A stretch of DNA of 16,239 nt from an uncultured Stenotrophomonas sp. (GTDB lineage Bacteria > Pseudomonadota > Gammaproteobacteria > Xanthomonadales > Xanthomonadaceae), in assembly GCA_946223375.1 (NCBI GenBank), contig CAMICU010000067.1:1-16239 (forward strand), in the 5' to 3' direction. Of this stretch, positions 1 through 8,210 are shown piece by piece (within the stretch, counting starts at the first letter, position 1; each line of letters begins with the position of its first letter). A model generated the notes under the pieces. The model had not been told where the DNA came from. It saw nothing but the letters and a program-made list of their open reading frames with translations, and did no database searches. A program made the position numbers and the translations under genes.

Positions 1-544
1 TGCCGTGGCGGTAGATCAGCGCCGACAGGGTCGGCACCTTGGCGATCAGGCGCACGGCGGCCTGGCGGCGCTGTTCAGCGTCGGCCAGGTCCAGCGAGTC
101 GTGGTAGGTGGCGGACAGCTGCGCGATCGCGGCAGCCAGGATCGCCATCGGGTGGGCTTCCTTGGCGAAGCTGCCGATCAGCGTGTTGATCGATGCATCG
201 ACGCCGGCCTCAGCGGTCAGCTCGGCTTCGAAAGCCTTCAGCTGCTCGGCGCTCGGGCGCTCGCCATTGATCAACATGTAGGCGACTTCGACGAAGCTGG
301 ACTTCTCGGCCAGCTGCTCGATCGGGTAACCGCGGTACAGCAGCACGCCATTGTCACCATCGATGTAGGTGATGGCCGACTTGCAGCTGGCGGTGGCGGT
401 GTAACCGGAGTCGTAGGTGAAGAGACCGGTTTCCTTGGTCAGCTTCGAGATATCGACACAATCATTGCCCAGAACGGGTTTGACGACAGGCAGAACGACC
501 GACTTGTCGCCGGCGTTGAGCGTGACCTGATCAAGATCGGACAC
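1..544 (-). CDS. gltA: Citrate synthase, N-terminal part (runs off left edge)
   Basis: Citrate synthase condenses acetyl-CoA and oxaloacetate to citrate, the entry step of the TCA cycle, in the cytoplasm. Reading the minus strand from a GTG at 542-544 gives 181 codons to the window edge, beginning VSDLDQVTLNAGDKSVVLPV. Visible family features are the segment DISKLTKETGLFTYDSGYTATASCKSAITYIDGD, then GVLLYRGYPIEQLAEKSSFVEVAYMLINGE in overlapping stretches, and a later HPMAILAAAIAQLSATYH region. These are typical of the hexameric, NADH-sensitive type of Gram-negative bacteria. The active-site His and Asp residues lie in the missing part. GTG is chosen as start because GAGGAG lies just upstream with good spacing and the homology begins here. 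The gene is monocistronic as far as can be seen. Confidence 0.95.
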   Translation of the reverse strand, partial: MSDLDQVTLNAGDKSVVLPVVKPVLGNDCVDISKLTKETGLFTYDSGYTATASCKSAITYIDGDNGVLLYRGYPIEQLAEKSSFVEVAYMLINGERPSAEQLKAFEAELTAEAGVDASINTLIGSFAKEAHPMAILAAAIAQLSATYHDSLDLADAEQRRQAAVRLIAKVPTLSALIYRHG

Positions 545-639
545 AGTGCGCTCCTCAAGTGGAAGGCGCCTGTCCTGACAGAGAGGTGACGGGACAGGGG
601 CGTGAATGAAATTGTGCGGTTTCCGCCGCAGTTCACGCC

Positions 640-648
640 ATTATCGCA
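640..648 (-). promoter_or_regulatory. Candidate extended -10 element for gltA
   Basis: On the minus strand the sequence TGCGATAAT is an extended -10 (TGn plus GATAAT at 640-645), about 96 bp upstream of the gltA GTG. No convincing -35 hexamer lies 16-18 bp further up. The leader between it and the gene contains a 7-bp inverted repeat, CCTGTCC / GGACAGG. The rest of the 276-bp gap between gltA and rpmE2 holds the rpmE2 terminator and no gene I can support. Confidence 0.35.
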
Positions 649-761
649 CAGCAGCATTTCCAGATTGCGAAGACGAAAGTCTTATAGCCGGATCGGCAAT
701 GCGACACAGCGTTACGCGCAATGCCAGCCGGATTCGGCATTCATTCAGCCGACGCCGGACA

Positions 762-795
762 GCACAAAACAACGGCCGCACAGGGTGCGACCGTT
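762..795 (-). terminator. Rho-independent terminator after rpmE2
   Basis: On the minus strand a 10-bp stem (positions 786-795 with 771-780, one G-U pair, 5-nt loop at 781-785) is followed at once by the T-rich tract TTGTTTTGTG. It lies about 25 nt after the rpmE2 stop codon and separates rpmE2 from gltA. Confidence 0.8.
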
Positions 796-820
796 GTCCA
801 GGCGTGCAACAAAAACCAGA

Positions 821-1063
821 TTAGCGCGCGTAACGCTTCTGGAACTTGTCGATGCGGCCGCTGGTATCGATGACCTTGTGCTTGCCCGTGTAGAACGGGT
901 GCGAAGCCGAGGAAATTTCAACCTTGATCAGCGGATACTCTTCGCCGTCTTCCCACTTGACCGTTTCCTTGGAGGACATGGTCGAACGGGTCAGGAACTT
1001 GAAATCGGAAGTGACGTCGTGGAAAACGACGTTGTGGTAATCAGGATGGATATCGGCCTTCAT
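821..1063 (-). CDS. rpmE2: 50S ribosomal protein L31 type B
   Basis: An 80-residue protein starting MKADIHPDYHNVVFHDVTSD, the standard start of type-B L31 of the large ribosomal subunit. The core DFKFLTRSTM, EYPLIKVEISSASHPFYTGK and C-terminal DTSGRIDKFQKRYAR are all present. It contains no cysteine, so it lacks the zinc-binding Cys residues of the type-A paralog. Such Cys-minus L31 forms are known in other bacteria to stand in for the zinc form under zinc shortage; whether that holds here depends on a second copy outside the window. The reading frame is open 22 codons further upstream, but that extension overlaps the promoter and has no family similarity, so the ATG at 1061-1063 is used. It has its own promoter and terminator. 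Confidence 0.95.
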   Translation of the reverse strand: MKADIHPDYHNVVFHDVTSDFKFLTRSTMSSKETVKWEDGEEYPLIKVEISSASHPFYTGKHKVIDTSGRIDKFQKRYAR

Positions 1064-1099
1064 GGGCTCACACCGTGTGGGCTGGTGGTCAAGAGCGGC

Positions 1100-1129
1100 A
1101 TTATAGTCCCGGCTTGGCTCGATAGGCAA
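1100..1129 (-). promoter_or_regulatory. Promoter of rpmE2
   Basis: Minus strand: a perfect TATAAT at 1100-1105, an 18-bp spacer and TTGCCT at 1124-1129 (4 of 6 to the -35 consensus). It lies 37 bp before the rpmE2 ATG. The promoter is embedded in the palindrome at 1107-1141. Confidence 0.7.
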
Positions 1130-1141
1130 GCCAAGCCGGGA
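1107..1141 (-). promoter_or_regulatory. Perfect 13-bp inverted repeat overlapping the rpmE2 promoter
   Basis: Positions 1107-1119 and 1129-1141 are perfectly complementary (arm CCCGGCTTGGCT plus one outer A-T pair), with a 9-nt loop. The repeat starts 9 nt after the stop of the nucleoside hydrolase gene, so it could be that gene's transcription end. It lacks a T tract, and it covers the spacer and -35 of the rpmE2 promoter. Terminator and operator are both possible. Confidence 0.6.
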
Positions 1142-1150
1142 AATCGGGCT

Positions 1151-2086
1151 TCACACGCCCAGCGCGCGCCGGACCTGGGCCTGGAAGCGCTCCTGTTCGT
1201 AACCGATCAGCAGCGTGGTGTTGTCGGCGGCGCCGGTCTGGCGGTTCCAGTCCACCACCGTGGCGCCGCGGCTGCGGTTGCCGGTCAGCTCGATCGACAA
1301 CGGGCGCTGTTCCACCCGGGTGGCGCCTTCCGGCTGCAGCACCCAGGCCATCGCCAGCGCGTCGGCGGCATACCAGTGCTCGCCACGGCTGTCTTCCGAC
1401 CACAGGCGGGTCTGCCGCGAGATCAGTTCATAGAAACGCGCCTTGTCGGTATCGGCCGCCAGCCACTGCTCCACCTCACGGTGCAGCATGCCGTGGGCGA
1501 CAGTCGCTTCCCAGTCGGCCACTTCGGTGTGCGGGAACAGCGAGAACACGATATGCGCGGCTTCCGGATCGAAGGCGATGTTGAATTCGGCCACCGGGGT
1601 GATGTTGCCATGGCCGTTGATCGCACCGCCCATCACCACGAAACGCTTCACGCGCTGCGGCAGGGTCGGGTCCAGCTTCAGCGCCAGCGCGACGTTGGTC
1701 AGCGGGCCCAGCGCGACCAGGGTCAGCTCACCGGCATGCTGGTGCGACAGGCGCAGGATCGCCAATGCGGCGTGCTCGGCTTCGGCCTTGCGGGCGCTGG
1801 CCGGCAGATCGACATCACCGAAGCCGTCGCGGCCATGCACGTGCGCGGCGTCCTCGGCCGGGTACACCAGCGGATCGGCGGTTCCGGCGAATACCGGCAC
1901 ATCCTCACGGCCCGCCACTTCGCACAGCTTCAGCGCGTTGCGCACGGTGTAATCCAGACCCACGTTGCCCGCCGCCACGGTCAGGCCGATCACCTCATGG
2001 CGCTCGTCGGCGAAGGCCATCAACAGCGCCAGGGCATCGTCCACACCCGGATCGGTATCAATCAGCAACGGTATCTTCTTGCTCAT
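1151..2086 (-). CDS. Inosine-uridine-preferring nucleoside hydrolase family protein
   Basis: A 311-residue cytoplasmic enzyme of the nucleoside N-ribohydrolase family, which splits nucleosides into ribose and base for salvage. The calcium-binding signature DTDPGVDD is at residues 10-17, followed by VAAGN near 37-41, HVHGRDGFGD at 82-91, a VALGPLTNVA segment, and the motif VMGGAINGHGNITPVAEFNIAFDPEAA. Near the C-terminus HWYAADALAMA supplies the conserved Asp that coordinates calcium. In the Crithidia inosine-uridine enzyme this Asp is preceded by a catalytic His; here the preceding residue is Ala, so substrate preference may differ. The start at MSKKIPLLIDTD fits family length; an in-frame TTG eight codons upstream is less likely. 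It lies 77 bp downstream of recG and may share its transcript. Confidence 0.9.
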   Translation of the reverse strand: MSKKIPLLIDTDPGVDDALALLMAFADERHEVIGLTVAAGNVGLDYTVRNALKLCEVAGREDVPVFAGTADPLVYPAEDAAHVHGRDGFGDVDLPASARKAEAEHAALAILRLSHQHAGELTLVALGPLTNVALALKLDPTLPQRVKRFVVMGGAINGHGNITPVAEFNIAFDPEAAHIVFSLFPHTEVADWEATVAHGMLHREVEQWLAADTDKARFYELISRQTRLWSEDSRGEHWYAADALAMAWVLQPEGATRVEQRPLSIELTGNRSRGATVVDWNRQTGAADNTTLLIGYEQERFQAQVRRALGV

Positions 2087-2116
2087 CTTCTGCTTCACTC
2101 TGGTTGGCAATGGAGT

Positions 2117-2137
2117 CTGTCATCTACGCCATGACAG
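2117..2137. repeat. Inverted repeat between recG and the nucleoside hydrolase gene
   Basis: CTGTCAT and ATGACAG form a perfect 7-bp dyad with a 7-nt centre, 27 bp after the recG stop. There is no T tract, so it may be a weak transcription end or a protein-binding site. The rest of this 77-bp gap shows nothing else. Confidence 0.4.
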
Positions 2138-2163
2138 GGGAAGCACACGATCAGGTCGATCGG

Positions 2164-4293
2164 TCATGCCGCGGCATAGCGCACCGCGCCACCGATCCAG
2201 CGGCTGACCAGCCGGTCGGCCAGCTGCGGCGCCTCGCCCAGCAGCTGTTCGGCCAGCGCATGCACGGTCGGCAGCAGCGGTGCATCGCGCATCAGGTCGG
2301 CCACGCGGAATTCGGCCACACCGGTCTGGCGGGTGCCGAGCAGTTCGCCCGGACCGCGCAGCTCCAGGTCCTTCTCCGCGATCAGGAAGCCGTCGTTGGT
2401 GTGGCGCATGGTTTCCAGCCGCTCACGCGCCATGTTCGACAACGGCGCCTGGTACATCAGCACGCAGCTGGAGGCGGTGGCGCCACGGCCGACCCGTCCA
2501 CGCAACTGGTGCAGCTGGGCCAGGCCCAGCCGTTCGGCGTTCTCGATGATCATCAACGAAGCATTGGGCACGTCCACGCCAACCTCGATGACGGTGGTCG
2601 CGACCAGCAGGTCGGTGCCGGCCTCCTTGAACGCGCGCATCGCCGCCTGCTTCTCGGCCGCCTTCATGCGCCCGTGCACCAGCCCGATGCGCAGTTCCGG
2701 CAGCTGTGCCGACAGCGCCTCGAACGTGGTCTGTGCGGCCGATGCCTCCATGCGCCCGTTGGCCGGTGCCCCGCCCTCCTCGCTTTCCTCGATGAGCGTG
2801 CACACCCAGTACACCTGCCGGCCCTGCTGGCAGGCCACGCGGATGCGCTCGACCAGCTCCGGGCGGCGTTCGGCGCTGATCGCGATGGTCTGCACCGGCG
2901 TGCGCCCTGGCGGCAGCTCGTCGATCGCCGACACGTCCAGGTCCGAGTAAGCGGCCATCGCCAACGTGCGCGGGATCGGCGTGGCGGTCATCACCAGCTG
3001 GTGCGGGACCACGCCGGCGGCCGCGCCCTTGTCGCGCAGGGCCAGCCGCTGGTGCACGCCGAAACGGTGCTGCTCGTCGACGATGGCCAGTGCCAGGTCG
3101 TTGAACACCACGTTCTCCTGCATCAGCGCATGCGTGCCGACGACCACCTGTGCATGTCCCGAAGCCACCTCTTCCAGCACCTTGCTGCGGGCCTTGCCGG
3201 TGACCTTGCCGGCCAACCACGCCACCCGCACGCCAAGCGGCTCCAACCAGCCACGCAGGTTGGCCAGGTGCTGCTCGGCCAGCAGTTCGGTGGGGGCCGC
3301 CAGCGCCACCTGCTTGCCATGCTCCACCGCCAGCATCGCCGCCAGTGCGGCGACCACGGTCTTGCCCGAGCCCACATCGCCCTGTACCAGCCGCAGCATC
3401 GGATGGCCGCGGGCAAGGTCGGCGTGGATCTCGTCGAACACGCGCTGCTGCGCGCCGGTGAGCTGGAACGGCAGCGACTTCAACAGTGCCTTGACCAGCC
3501 GCTCACGTCCGCGCAACGCCGGCGCGCGATGCTGCTGCAGCGCGATGCGCTGCCGCAGCAGGCTCAGGTGATGGGCCAGCAGTTCCTCCATCGCCAACCG
3601 TCGCTGCGCGGGATGGCTGCCGGCCGACAGCGCGGCGATGTCGGCATCGGCCGGTGGGCGATGCATCGTCAACAACGCATCGCGCAGAGCCGGCAGTTTC
3701 AGCCCCGACAACATCGCCGCCGGCAGCAGCTCCAGCGTGGCAGCATCGGGCAGGCGGTCCAGTGCCTGCCCGATCAGCTTGCGCAGGCTGGCCGGGCCGA
3801 TGCCCTCCACCGCCGGATAGACCGGGTCCAGCGCCTCGCCCAGGCCGGCATCCTCGCCCTCGCCGAGCACGCGGTAGCTGGGGTGGACGATTTCCAGGCC
3901 GTGCTGCCCCGGCCGTGGCGTGCCGTAGCAGCGCAGGCGCGTCCCGACGGCGAACTGGGCCACCTGCGCGGCGCGGAAATGGAAGAAGCGCAGCACCACG
4001 CTGGCGCCGGAATCATCACTGACCGCCACCCGCAGCATCGGCCGGTAGCGGAAGCCACGCTCCACCGCTTCCACCCGGCCCTCCAGCTGCGCCGGCAGGC
4101 CGGCTTTCAGCGCGCGGATCGGCAGCAGCGTGGTGCGGTCCTCGTAGCGCAGCGGCAGGTGCAGCCACAGGTCCTGCAACGTGGTCAGGCCACGCGCCTC
4201 CAGCTTGGCGGCCACCCGCGGCCCGACACCGGCCAGGCGGCTCAGCGGCTCGGTGGATAGATCAAGCGAAACGGCGTCACGACGGGCAGGCAT
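2164..4293 (-). CDS. recG: ATP-dependent DNA helicase RecG
   Basis: RecG remodels stalled replication forks and branched recombination intermediates, using ATP. The predicted protein has 709 residues (E. coli RecG has 693). Residues 1-150 form the wedge region that contacts branched DNA, with SRLAGVGPRVAAKLEARGL at 18-36. The helicase core has Walker A GDVGSGKT at 305-312, the DEAD-type box DEQH at 406-409, TATPIPRT at 436-443, and motif VI QLRGRVGRG at 596-604. The RecG-specific translocation segment with GTRQTG is at 653-658. No key residue is missing. The ATG at 4291-4293 gives a normal N-terminus but has no clear Shine-Dalgarno sequence; the frame is open a further 24 codons upstream without similarity. 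In E. coli recG lies close to spoT, and the same neighbourhood is seen here at a distance. Confidence 0.97.
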   Translation of the reverse strand: MPARRDAVSLDLSTEPLSRLAGVGPRVAAKLEARGLTTLQDLWLHLPLRYEDRTTLLPIRALKAGLPAQLEGRVEAVERGFRYRPMLRVAVSDDSGASVVLRFFHFRAAQVAQFAVGTRLRCYGTPRPGQHGLEIVHPSYRVLGEGEDAGLGEALDPVYPAVEGIGPASLRKLIGQALDRLPDAATLELLPAAMLSGLKLPALRDALLTMHRPPADADIAALSAGSHPAQRRLAMEELLAHHLSLLRQRIALQQHRAPALRGRERLVKALLKSLPFQLTGAQQRVFDEIHADLARGHPMLRLVQGDVGSGKTVVAALAAMLAVEHGKQVALAAPTELLAEQHLANLRGWLEPLGVRVAWLAGKVTGKARSKVLEEVASGHAQVVVGTHALMQENVVFNDLALAIVDEQHRFGVHQRLALRDKGAAAGVVPHQLVMTATPIPRTLAMAAYSDLDVSAIDELPPGRTPVQTIAISAERRPELVERIRVACQQGRQVYWVCTLIEESEEGGAPANGRMEASAAQTTFEALSAQLPELRIGLVHGRMKAAEKQAAMRAFKEAGTDLLVATTVIEVGVDVPNASLMIIENAERLGLAQLHQLRGRVGRGATASSCVLMYQAPLSNMARERLETMRHTNDGFLIAEKDLELRGPGELLGTRQTGVAEFRVADLMRDAPLLPTVHALAEQLLGEAPQLADRLVSRWIGGAVRYAAA

Positions 4294-4317
4294 GCGACAA
4301 GGATGCCGCCATGCGTG

Positions 4318-4355
4318 CAAAACAGAAACCCCGACGTCCGAAGACGCCGGGGTTT
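4318..4355 (-). terminator. Terminator between the TonB-dependent receptor gene and recG
   Basis: Positions 4326-4338 pair with 4343-4355 (13 bp with a single internal mismatch; outer part AAACCCCG) around the tetraloop TTCG as read on the minus strand. It is followed on that strand by TTTCTGTTTTG. The stem ends in A/T runs on both sides, so it could work both ways, but only the minus-strand operon reads into it. It isolates recG from the upstream accessory operon. Confidence 0.85.
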
Positions 4356-4466
4356 CCCTCCCCAAACACTGTTGGAAATCCCAGGCAGGAGGCAGCGCAT
4401 TCCAGGATTTCCCTCAGCCTGCCCCCCGTATCCCAGCCCTTGCGGACGCTCCGCCTCGTCTCCCTC

Positions 4467-4484
4467 TCTCCCGCCAGCGGGAGA
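4467..4484. repeat. Small GC-rich hairpin downstream of the receptor gene
   Basis: TCTCCCG and CGGGAGA form a perfect 7-bp stem around CCAG, 30 bp past the receptor stop codon. There is no T tract. It resembles short dispersed palindromes common in intergenic DNA of this bacterial group, but only one copy is seen in this window. Confidence 0.35.
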
Positions 4485-4514
4485 CCGGCCCGGATGGATT
4501 GCCGGGAGGTGGCG

Positions 4515-6965
4515 TCAGAACTTCACCGTCATCTCCAGTCCGTAGGTGCGCGGGTCGGTGATGGTCGCCCCGACCACGCCCAACGGGTCGCGTCCGTAGG
4601 TGTTCAGCCCACGGACGTACTGCTTGTCGAACACGTTGTTCGCATACACCGCCCAGCTCCAGTGCTGCAGCGGCGACGTCCAGCCCACACGCACGTCGGT
4701 GCGCTGCTGCGATTCACCGATGTTGAGCAGCCGGCTGATGCCGCAGTCCCCCTGCAGGTCGGAACCGGCGTTGCAGCGCTGCGCGCCGCGATAGGCGTGG
4801 CGCAGCGAGAAACGCAGCTGCCCGTTGCCGCCCAGCTCCGCCACATACACCGCACCGGCCGAAGCGGTGAAGCGCGGCTCGCCGGTCGGCGCACCGTCCA
4901 GGTTGACGCCTTCCGGGGTCACGTAGTTCTTGTACTTGGAGTCGATCCATTCGGCCGCCGCATCCAGGGTGAGGCCGTCGGTGACCTTCCAGCGCATGTC
5001 GAAGTCCACGCCGGTGGCCTCCAGGTCGCTGGTGTCGAACACATAGACCGGGATGTCGACCGGGTTGTTCGGGTCCGGATCGATCAGGCGGATGGCCTGG
5101 CGGTTGTCGTAGCGGTAGTGGAAGGCGGACAGGTTGTAGGAGAAGCGGTCGAAGCTCTGCTTCAGGCCGATTTCCAGGTTCCACACATCCTCGTTCTCGA
5201 ACGCCGGGCCGATCTGCAGCGCGTTGAAGCCACCGGCCTTGTAGCCCTTGGCCAGCGAGCCGAACACCATGGTGTCGGCGTTGACGTGGTAGTCGATGAC
5301 GAAGCGCGGGCTCCAGTCGCTCCAGCTCTTCTTGTCGCGTACCAGCCTGCCCTTGTTGACCATGGCCGGCGGGTCGATGAAGGCCATGTCGAAGGTGAGC
5401 AGCTCGCGCGTGATCGGGATGCCCATGCCCGCCAGCGCCTGGAAGAAGCCGACCGCTTCCAGCGTATCCAGCTTGGCCTCCAGGCCCGGCGCGTTGCGCG
5501 GGGTGTTGAGCCAGGTGAAGTCCTTCTCATCCCGCGTGTAGCGCAGGCCGAAGGTCAGGTTCAGGCGGTCGGTGGCCTTCCAGATCACGTCGCCGAAGGC
5601 CGCATAGGAGGTGGTGCCCAGCGTATTGCTGAAGCGCTCGTTCCACTTCTCGCCGACCAGCGAAACCGGAATGCCGTTCATCTGCGCCAGCATCGAGGTG
5701 AAGTTGAACAGGCTGCCGTCGGGGATGCCGAGCTGATAGGCCACCCCCATGTTGCGGATGATGTTGTCCACCGCCTCGGTATTGGTGTTGACCTCGCTGG
5801 TCTGGCGCGCGTCCTCGTCGAAGTAGCTGGCACCGGCCACCCAGTCGAAGCGCTCATTGCTGCCGGTGAACTTGAACTCTTGGTAGAGCGTCTCGTTGCT
5901 CTCGGTGTTCTTCGAGTCCACGTACAGGTCGAAGCGGTTGGTGCCGTCCTCCTCGGTGTGGTTGGTGGAGTCGTAGTTGCGCCAGGAACTGGTCGAGGTG
6001 AAATTGCCCCAGCTCAGTGCGTGGTCGATGATCAGGCTGACGCCGTCGAAGGTGCGCCACTCGGCATTGTCGGCGTCGCTGTAGGTTTTGATCTTGCGCG
6101 GGTCCAGATAGTCGTCCGGGTCCACCGGCACCGACGGCCGGGCCGGATACGCCGGCAGCGGCACGATGCCGGTGGTCACGCGGCCGTTCTGGTCCAGGCT
6201 TTCGTGGTCCCAGCTGAGGTAGGCGGTGGTGTTGTCGCCGAACCGGCTCTGCCAGGCCGCGCGGGTGGCCCAGACGTTCTCGCCGCCCAGGTCCTTGCCG
6301 GTGGCACCGTCCTGGAACCAGCCATCGCTGGTATTGATCAGCGCGTTGACGCGCAGCGCGGAGTTGTCACCGGTGGGGATGTTGGCCATCGCATCGGCGT
6401 ACTTCTTGCCGTAGTTGCCCACCCGCACGGTGGCGCGCGCCTCGGTCTCGGCCTGCGGGCGGCGGGTCACCAGCGAGATCGCACCGGCGGCGGTATTGCG
6501 CCCGAACAAGGTGCCCTGCGGGCCCTTCAGCACCTCGATGCGTTCCACATCGACGAACGGCAGCAGCACGCCGCCGCCTCGCCCGCCGTAGACGCCATCA
6601 ACGAAGATGCCTACCGCCGGATCGGTACCGATGCCGAAGTCGTCGGTCTCCACGCCGCGCAGCCGGAACGATGGCTGGGTCGGCTGCACCGCGCTGATCA
6701 CCAAACCGGGCACCAGCGAGTCGATGTCGCCCAGATTCTCGGCGGCCACGTCATTGAGCAGGTTCTGATCGACTACCTGCAGCGCGATCGGCACATCCTG
6801 GATTTCCTGCTGCCGGCTCTGCGCGGTGACGGTGATCCGGTCCAGCGTGGTGGCGGCGTCCTCCGTCGTCGATTGCGCCATTGCCGTTCCGGCCGTTCCC
6901 AGCACCACCAGCCCGGCCATCGCCCGCTGCAGCCCTGTCACCAGATTCCGTTGCTTCACTCGCAT
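4515..6965 (-). CDS. TonB-dependent outer-membrane receptor
   Basis: An 816-residue outer-membrane beta-barrel that imports a ligand with energy passed from TonB. A signal peptide with a hydrophobic run to residue 30 ends in AMA, with probable cleavage before Gln31. A TonB box, DRITVTAQ, follows at 42-49. The plug domain spans roughly 50-170 and includes LRGVETDD at 102-109 and the conserved LKGPQGTLFGRNTAAGAI at 146-163. The remainder is barrel, ending in TYGLEMTVKF with the terminal Phe expected for assembly by the BAM machinery. No N-terminal signalling domain is present, so it is not a FecA-type sensor. The start has AGAGAGG upstream. It is the last gene of a three-gene operon, 33 bp after the cytochrome gene. 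The overall type is the iron-complex/hydrophobic-compound class; the ligand cannot be read from sequence. Confidence 0.93.
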   Translation of the reverse strand: MRVKQRNLVTGLQRAMAGLVVLGTAGTAMAQSTTEDAATTLDRITVTAQSRQQEIQDVPIALQVVDQNLLNDVAAENLGDIDSLVPGLVISAVQPTQPSFRLRGVETDDFGIGTDPAVGIFVDGVYGGRGGGVLLPFVDVERIEVLKGPQGTLFGRNTAAGAISLVTRRPQAETEARATVRVGNYGKKYADAMANIPTGDNSALRVNALINTSDGWFQDGATGKDLGGENVWATRAAWQSRFGDNTTAYLSWDHESLDQNGRVTTGIVPLPAYPARPSVPVDPDDYLDPRKIKTYSDADNAEWRTFDGVSLIIDHALSWGNFTSTSSWRNYDSTNHTEEDGTNRFDLYVDSKNTESNETLYQEFKFTGSNERFDWVAGASYFDEDARQTSEVNTNTEAVDNIIRNMGVAYQLGIPDGSLFNFTSMLAQMNGIPVSLVGEKWNERFSNTLGTTSYAAFGDVIWKATDRLNLTFGLRYTRDEKDFTWLNTPRNAPGLEAKLDTLEAVGFFQALAGMGIPITRELLTFDMAFIDPPAMVNKGRLVRDKKSWSDWSPRFVIDYHVNADTMVFGSLAKGYKAGGFNALQIGPAFENEDVWNLEIGLKQSFDRFSYNLSAFHYRYDNRQAIRLIDPDPNNPVDIPVYVFDTSDLEATGVDFDMRWKVTDGLTLDAAAEWIDSKYKNYVTPEGVNLDGAPTGEPRFTASAGAVYVAELGGNGQLRFSLRHAYRGAQRCNAGSDLQGDCGISRLLNIGESQQRTDVRVGWTSPLQHWSWAVYANNVFDKQYVRGLNTYGRDPLGVVGATITDPRTYGLEMTVKF

Positions 6966-6998
6966 CGCCTCTCTCCCAAAGCAGTGGGTGAAACCGGC

Positions 6999-8201
6999 TC
7001 AGATCGCCGGCGGTCCCGTCGTGTTGACCGGCCCCGCGCCGGCCGTCGTATCGCAGCTTCCTTCCAAACTGTTGATCCACTCGCGGATCAACGCCACACC
7101 TTCCCGATGCACGACCGCCCGGCCGACCTCGGGCATCATCACCGCCGGATCGTCGCTGTCCATGCGGTAGGCGATGATCGATGCATCCGCGTTCCCCGGC
7201 AGCACGTCGTACAGCCGGTTGCCGGTGCCCTTGCCCGCCGCGATCGGCTGCTTGCACAGGCCCAGGCGCAGGTGGTCGTGGGTCGGCGCGTCCAGCCACA
7301 GCCCGGAGGTGATCGCCGGACCGGTACGGCTGTGGCAATGCCCGCAGTTCACGTCCAGGTAGGCGCGCGCACGCGCCTCCCGCGGCGCGCCCGGGTCGGC
7401 CGCATCGGCCGCACGCGGCACCTGCGCCAGCGCCGGCACGCCCTGCAGGTAGCCGAGCCGGGTCAGGTGCGCGAGCTGGTTCTCCGCCCCGTCCGCGTAA
7501 TCGAACGTCCGGTTGAGGTTCCGCGCCTTCGGCCCGATCGGCAGCAGCTTGCGTGAGCGGTTGTCGGTGATGTGGCAGCCGCCGCACTGGTTCTGGTCCG
7601 GCACCTGGTAGGACAGCGCCTCACGCGCGCCCGCTGCATCGACCAGTTCCAGTTCCACGGTTTCACCGGTGCGCTTGAGCGTGGCCGCGGTCTGCTCGCG
7701 GTTCCACACATAGGGCAACGCCACCCAGCCCTGCGTGCGGTGGACCAGCAGGCGGGTCTCGATCAGCCGTACCCGCGACAGGTCCAGGCTCTCATCGGCC
7801 AGCGACGACTGCGACGGCGGTGTACGCGCCACCGCCCGGCCATCGGCCGCGCCCCCTTCCGGCAGCGGGTAGTAGAAGGTCTTGCTGAGGATGGTGCCGA
7901 CCGGGAAGTCGAAGGCGTGCTCGGGCTGGTAACCCGCCGCCTGCCCCAGCGGCATCCATACCGTGCGCAGCTTGTGCGCGTAATCGCTGAACAGCGGCGT
8001 GTTGAGGTCGTACGGCACCACGCCGTCATTCAGGCGCAGCCTGCCGCCCTCGATGCGCAGCACCTGCCACTCATCCAGCGTGGCCGGCTGGCCATCCTCG
8101 AAGAAACGTACCGCGGGCTTGCCGCCGCAGCCAGCCAGGGCCAGCAGCATGCCGGCCAGCATGCCCATCCGCACCATCACGCGCACCCTCACCTTTGGCA
8201 T
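6999..8201 (-). CDS. Diheme c-type cytochrome lipoprotein (SO2930/HNE_0200-like family)
   Basis: A 400-residue envelope protein. A lipoprotein signal peptide ends in the lipobox LALAGC, with the lipidated Cys at 25. Two haem-c attachment motifs are present, CGGCH at 206-210 and CGHCH at 286-290. A likely distal haem ligand lies in DPAVMMPEVGR at 351-361. The N-terminal half carries the segment PYDLNTPLFSDYAHKLRT at 63-80, which I recognise as typical of the uncharacterised family whose members pair with beta-helix lipoproteins. Cys316 and Cys383 are outside the haem motifs and could form a disulfide. The start codon is 9 nt after the stop of the upstream beta-helix gene, with GAGGG between them, so translation is probably coupled. 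Role inferred: periplasmic electron transfer tied to a substrate handled by its neighbours. The family call is from memory of motifs. Confidence 0.85.
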   Translation of the reverse strand: MPKVRVRVMVRMGMLAGMLLALAGCGGKPAVRFFEDGQPATLDEWQVLRIEGGRLRLNDGVVPYDLNTPLFSDYAHKLRTVWMPLGQAAGYQPEHAFDFPVGTILSKTFYYPLPEGGAADGRAVARTPPSQSSLADESLDLSRVRLIETRLLVHRTQGWVALPYVWNREQTAATLKRTGETVELELVDAAGAREALSYQVPDQNQCGGCHITDNRSRKLLPIGPKARNLNRTFDYADGAENQLAHLTRLGYLQGVPALAQVPRAADAADPGAPREARARAYLDVNCGHCHSRTGPAITSGLWLDAPTHDHLRLGLCKQPIAAGKGTGNRLYDVLPGNADASIIAYRMDSDDPAVMMPEVGRAVVHREGVALIREWINSLEGSCDTTAGAGPVNTTGPPAI

Positions 8202-8210
8202 GCCGCGCCC

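Noticed and set aside
602..2134. Long plus-strand open frame of 510 codons across rpmE2 and the nucleoside hydrolase
   Set aside because: It is antisense to two clearly recognisable genes, has low-complexity Arg/His/Gln-rich composition typical of shadow frames in GC-rich DNA, and resembles no family.
1765..4260. Plus-strand open frame of 831 codons opposite recG
   Set aside because: RecG motifs are all intact on the minus strand; the frame has no start signal or recognisable domain.
4311..7556. Plus-strand open frame of 1081 codons opposite the TonB-dependent receptor
   Set aside because: The opposite strand encodes a complete receptor with signal peptide, TonB box and terminal Phe. The long open frame is a codon-bias shadow.
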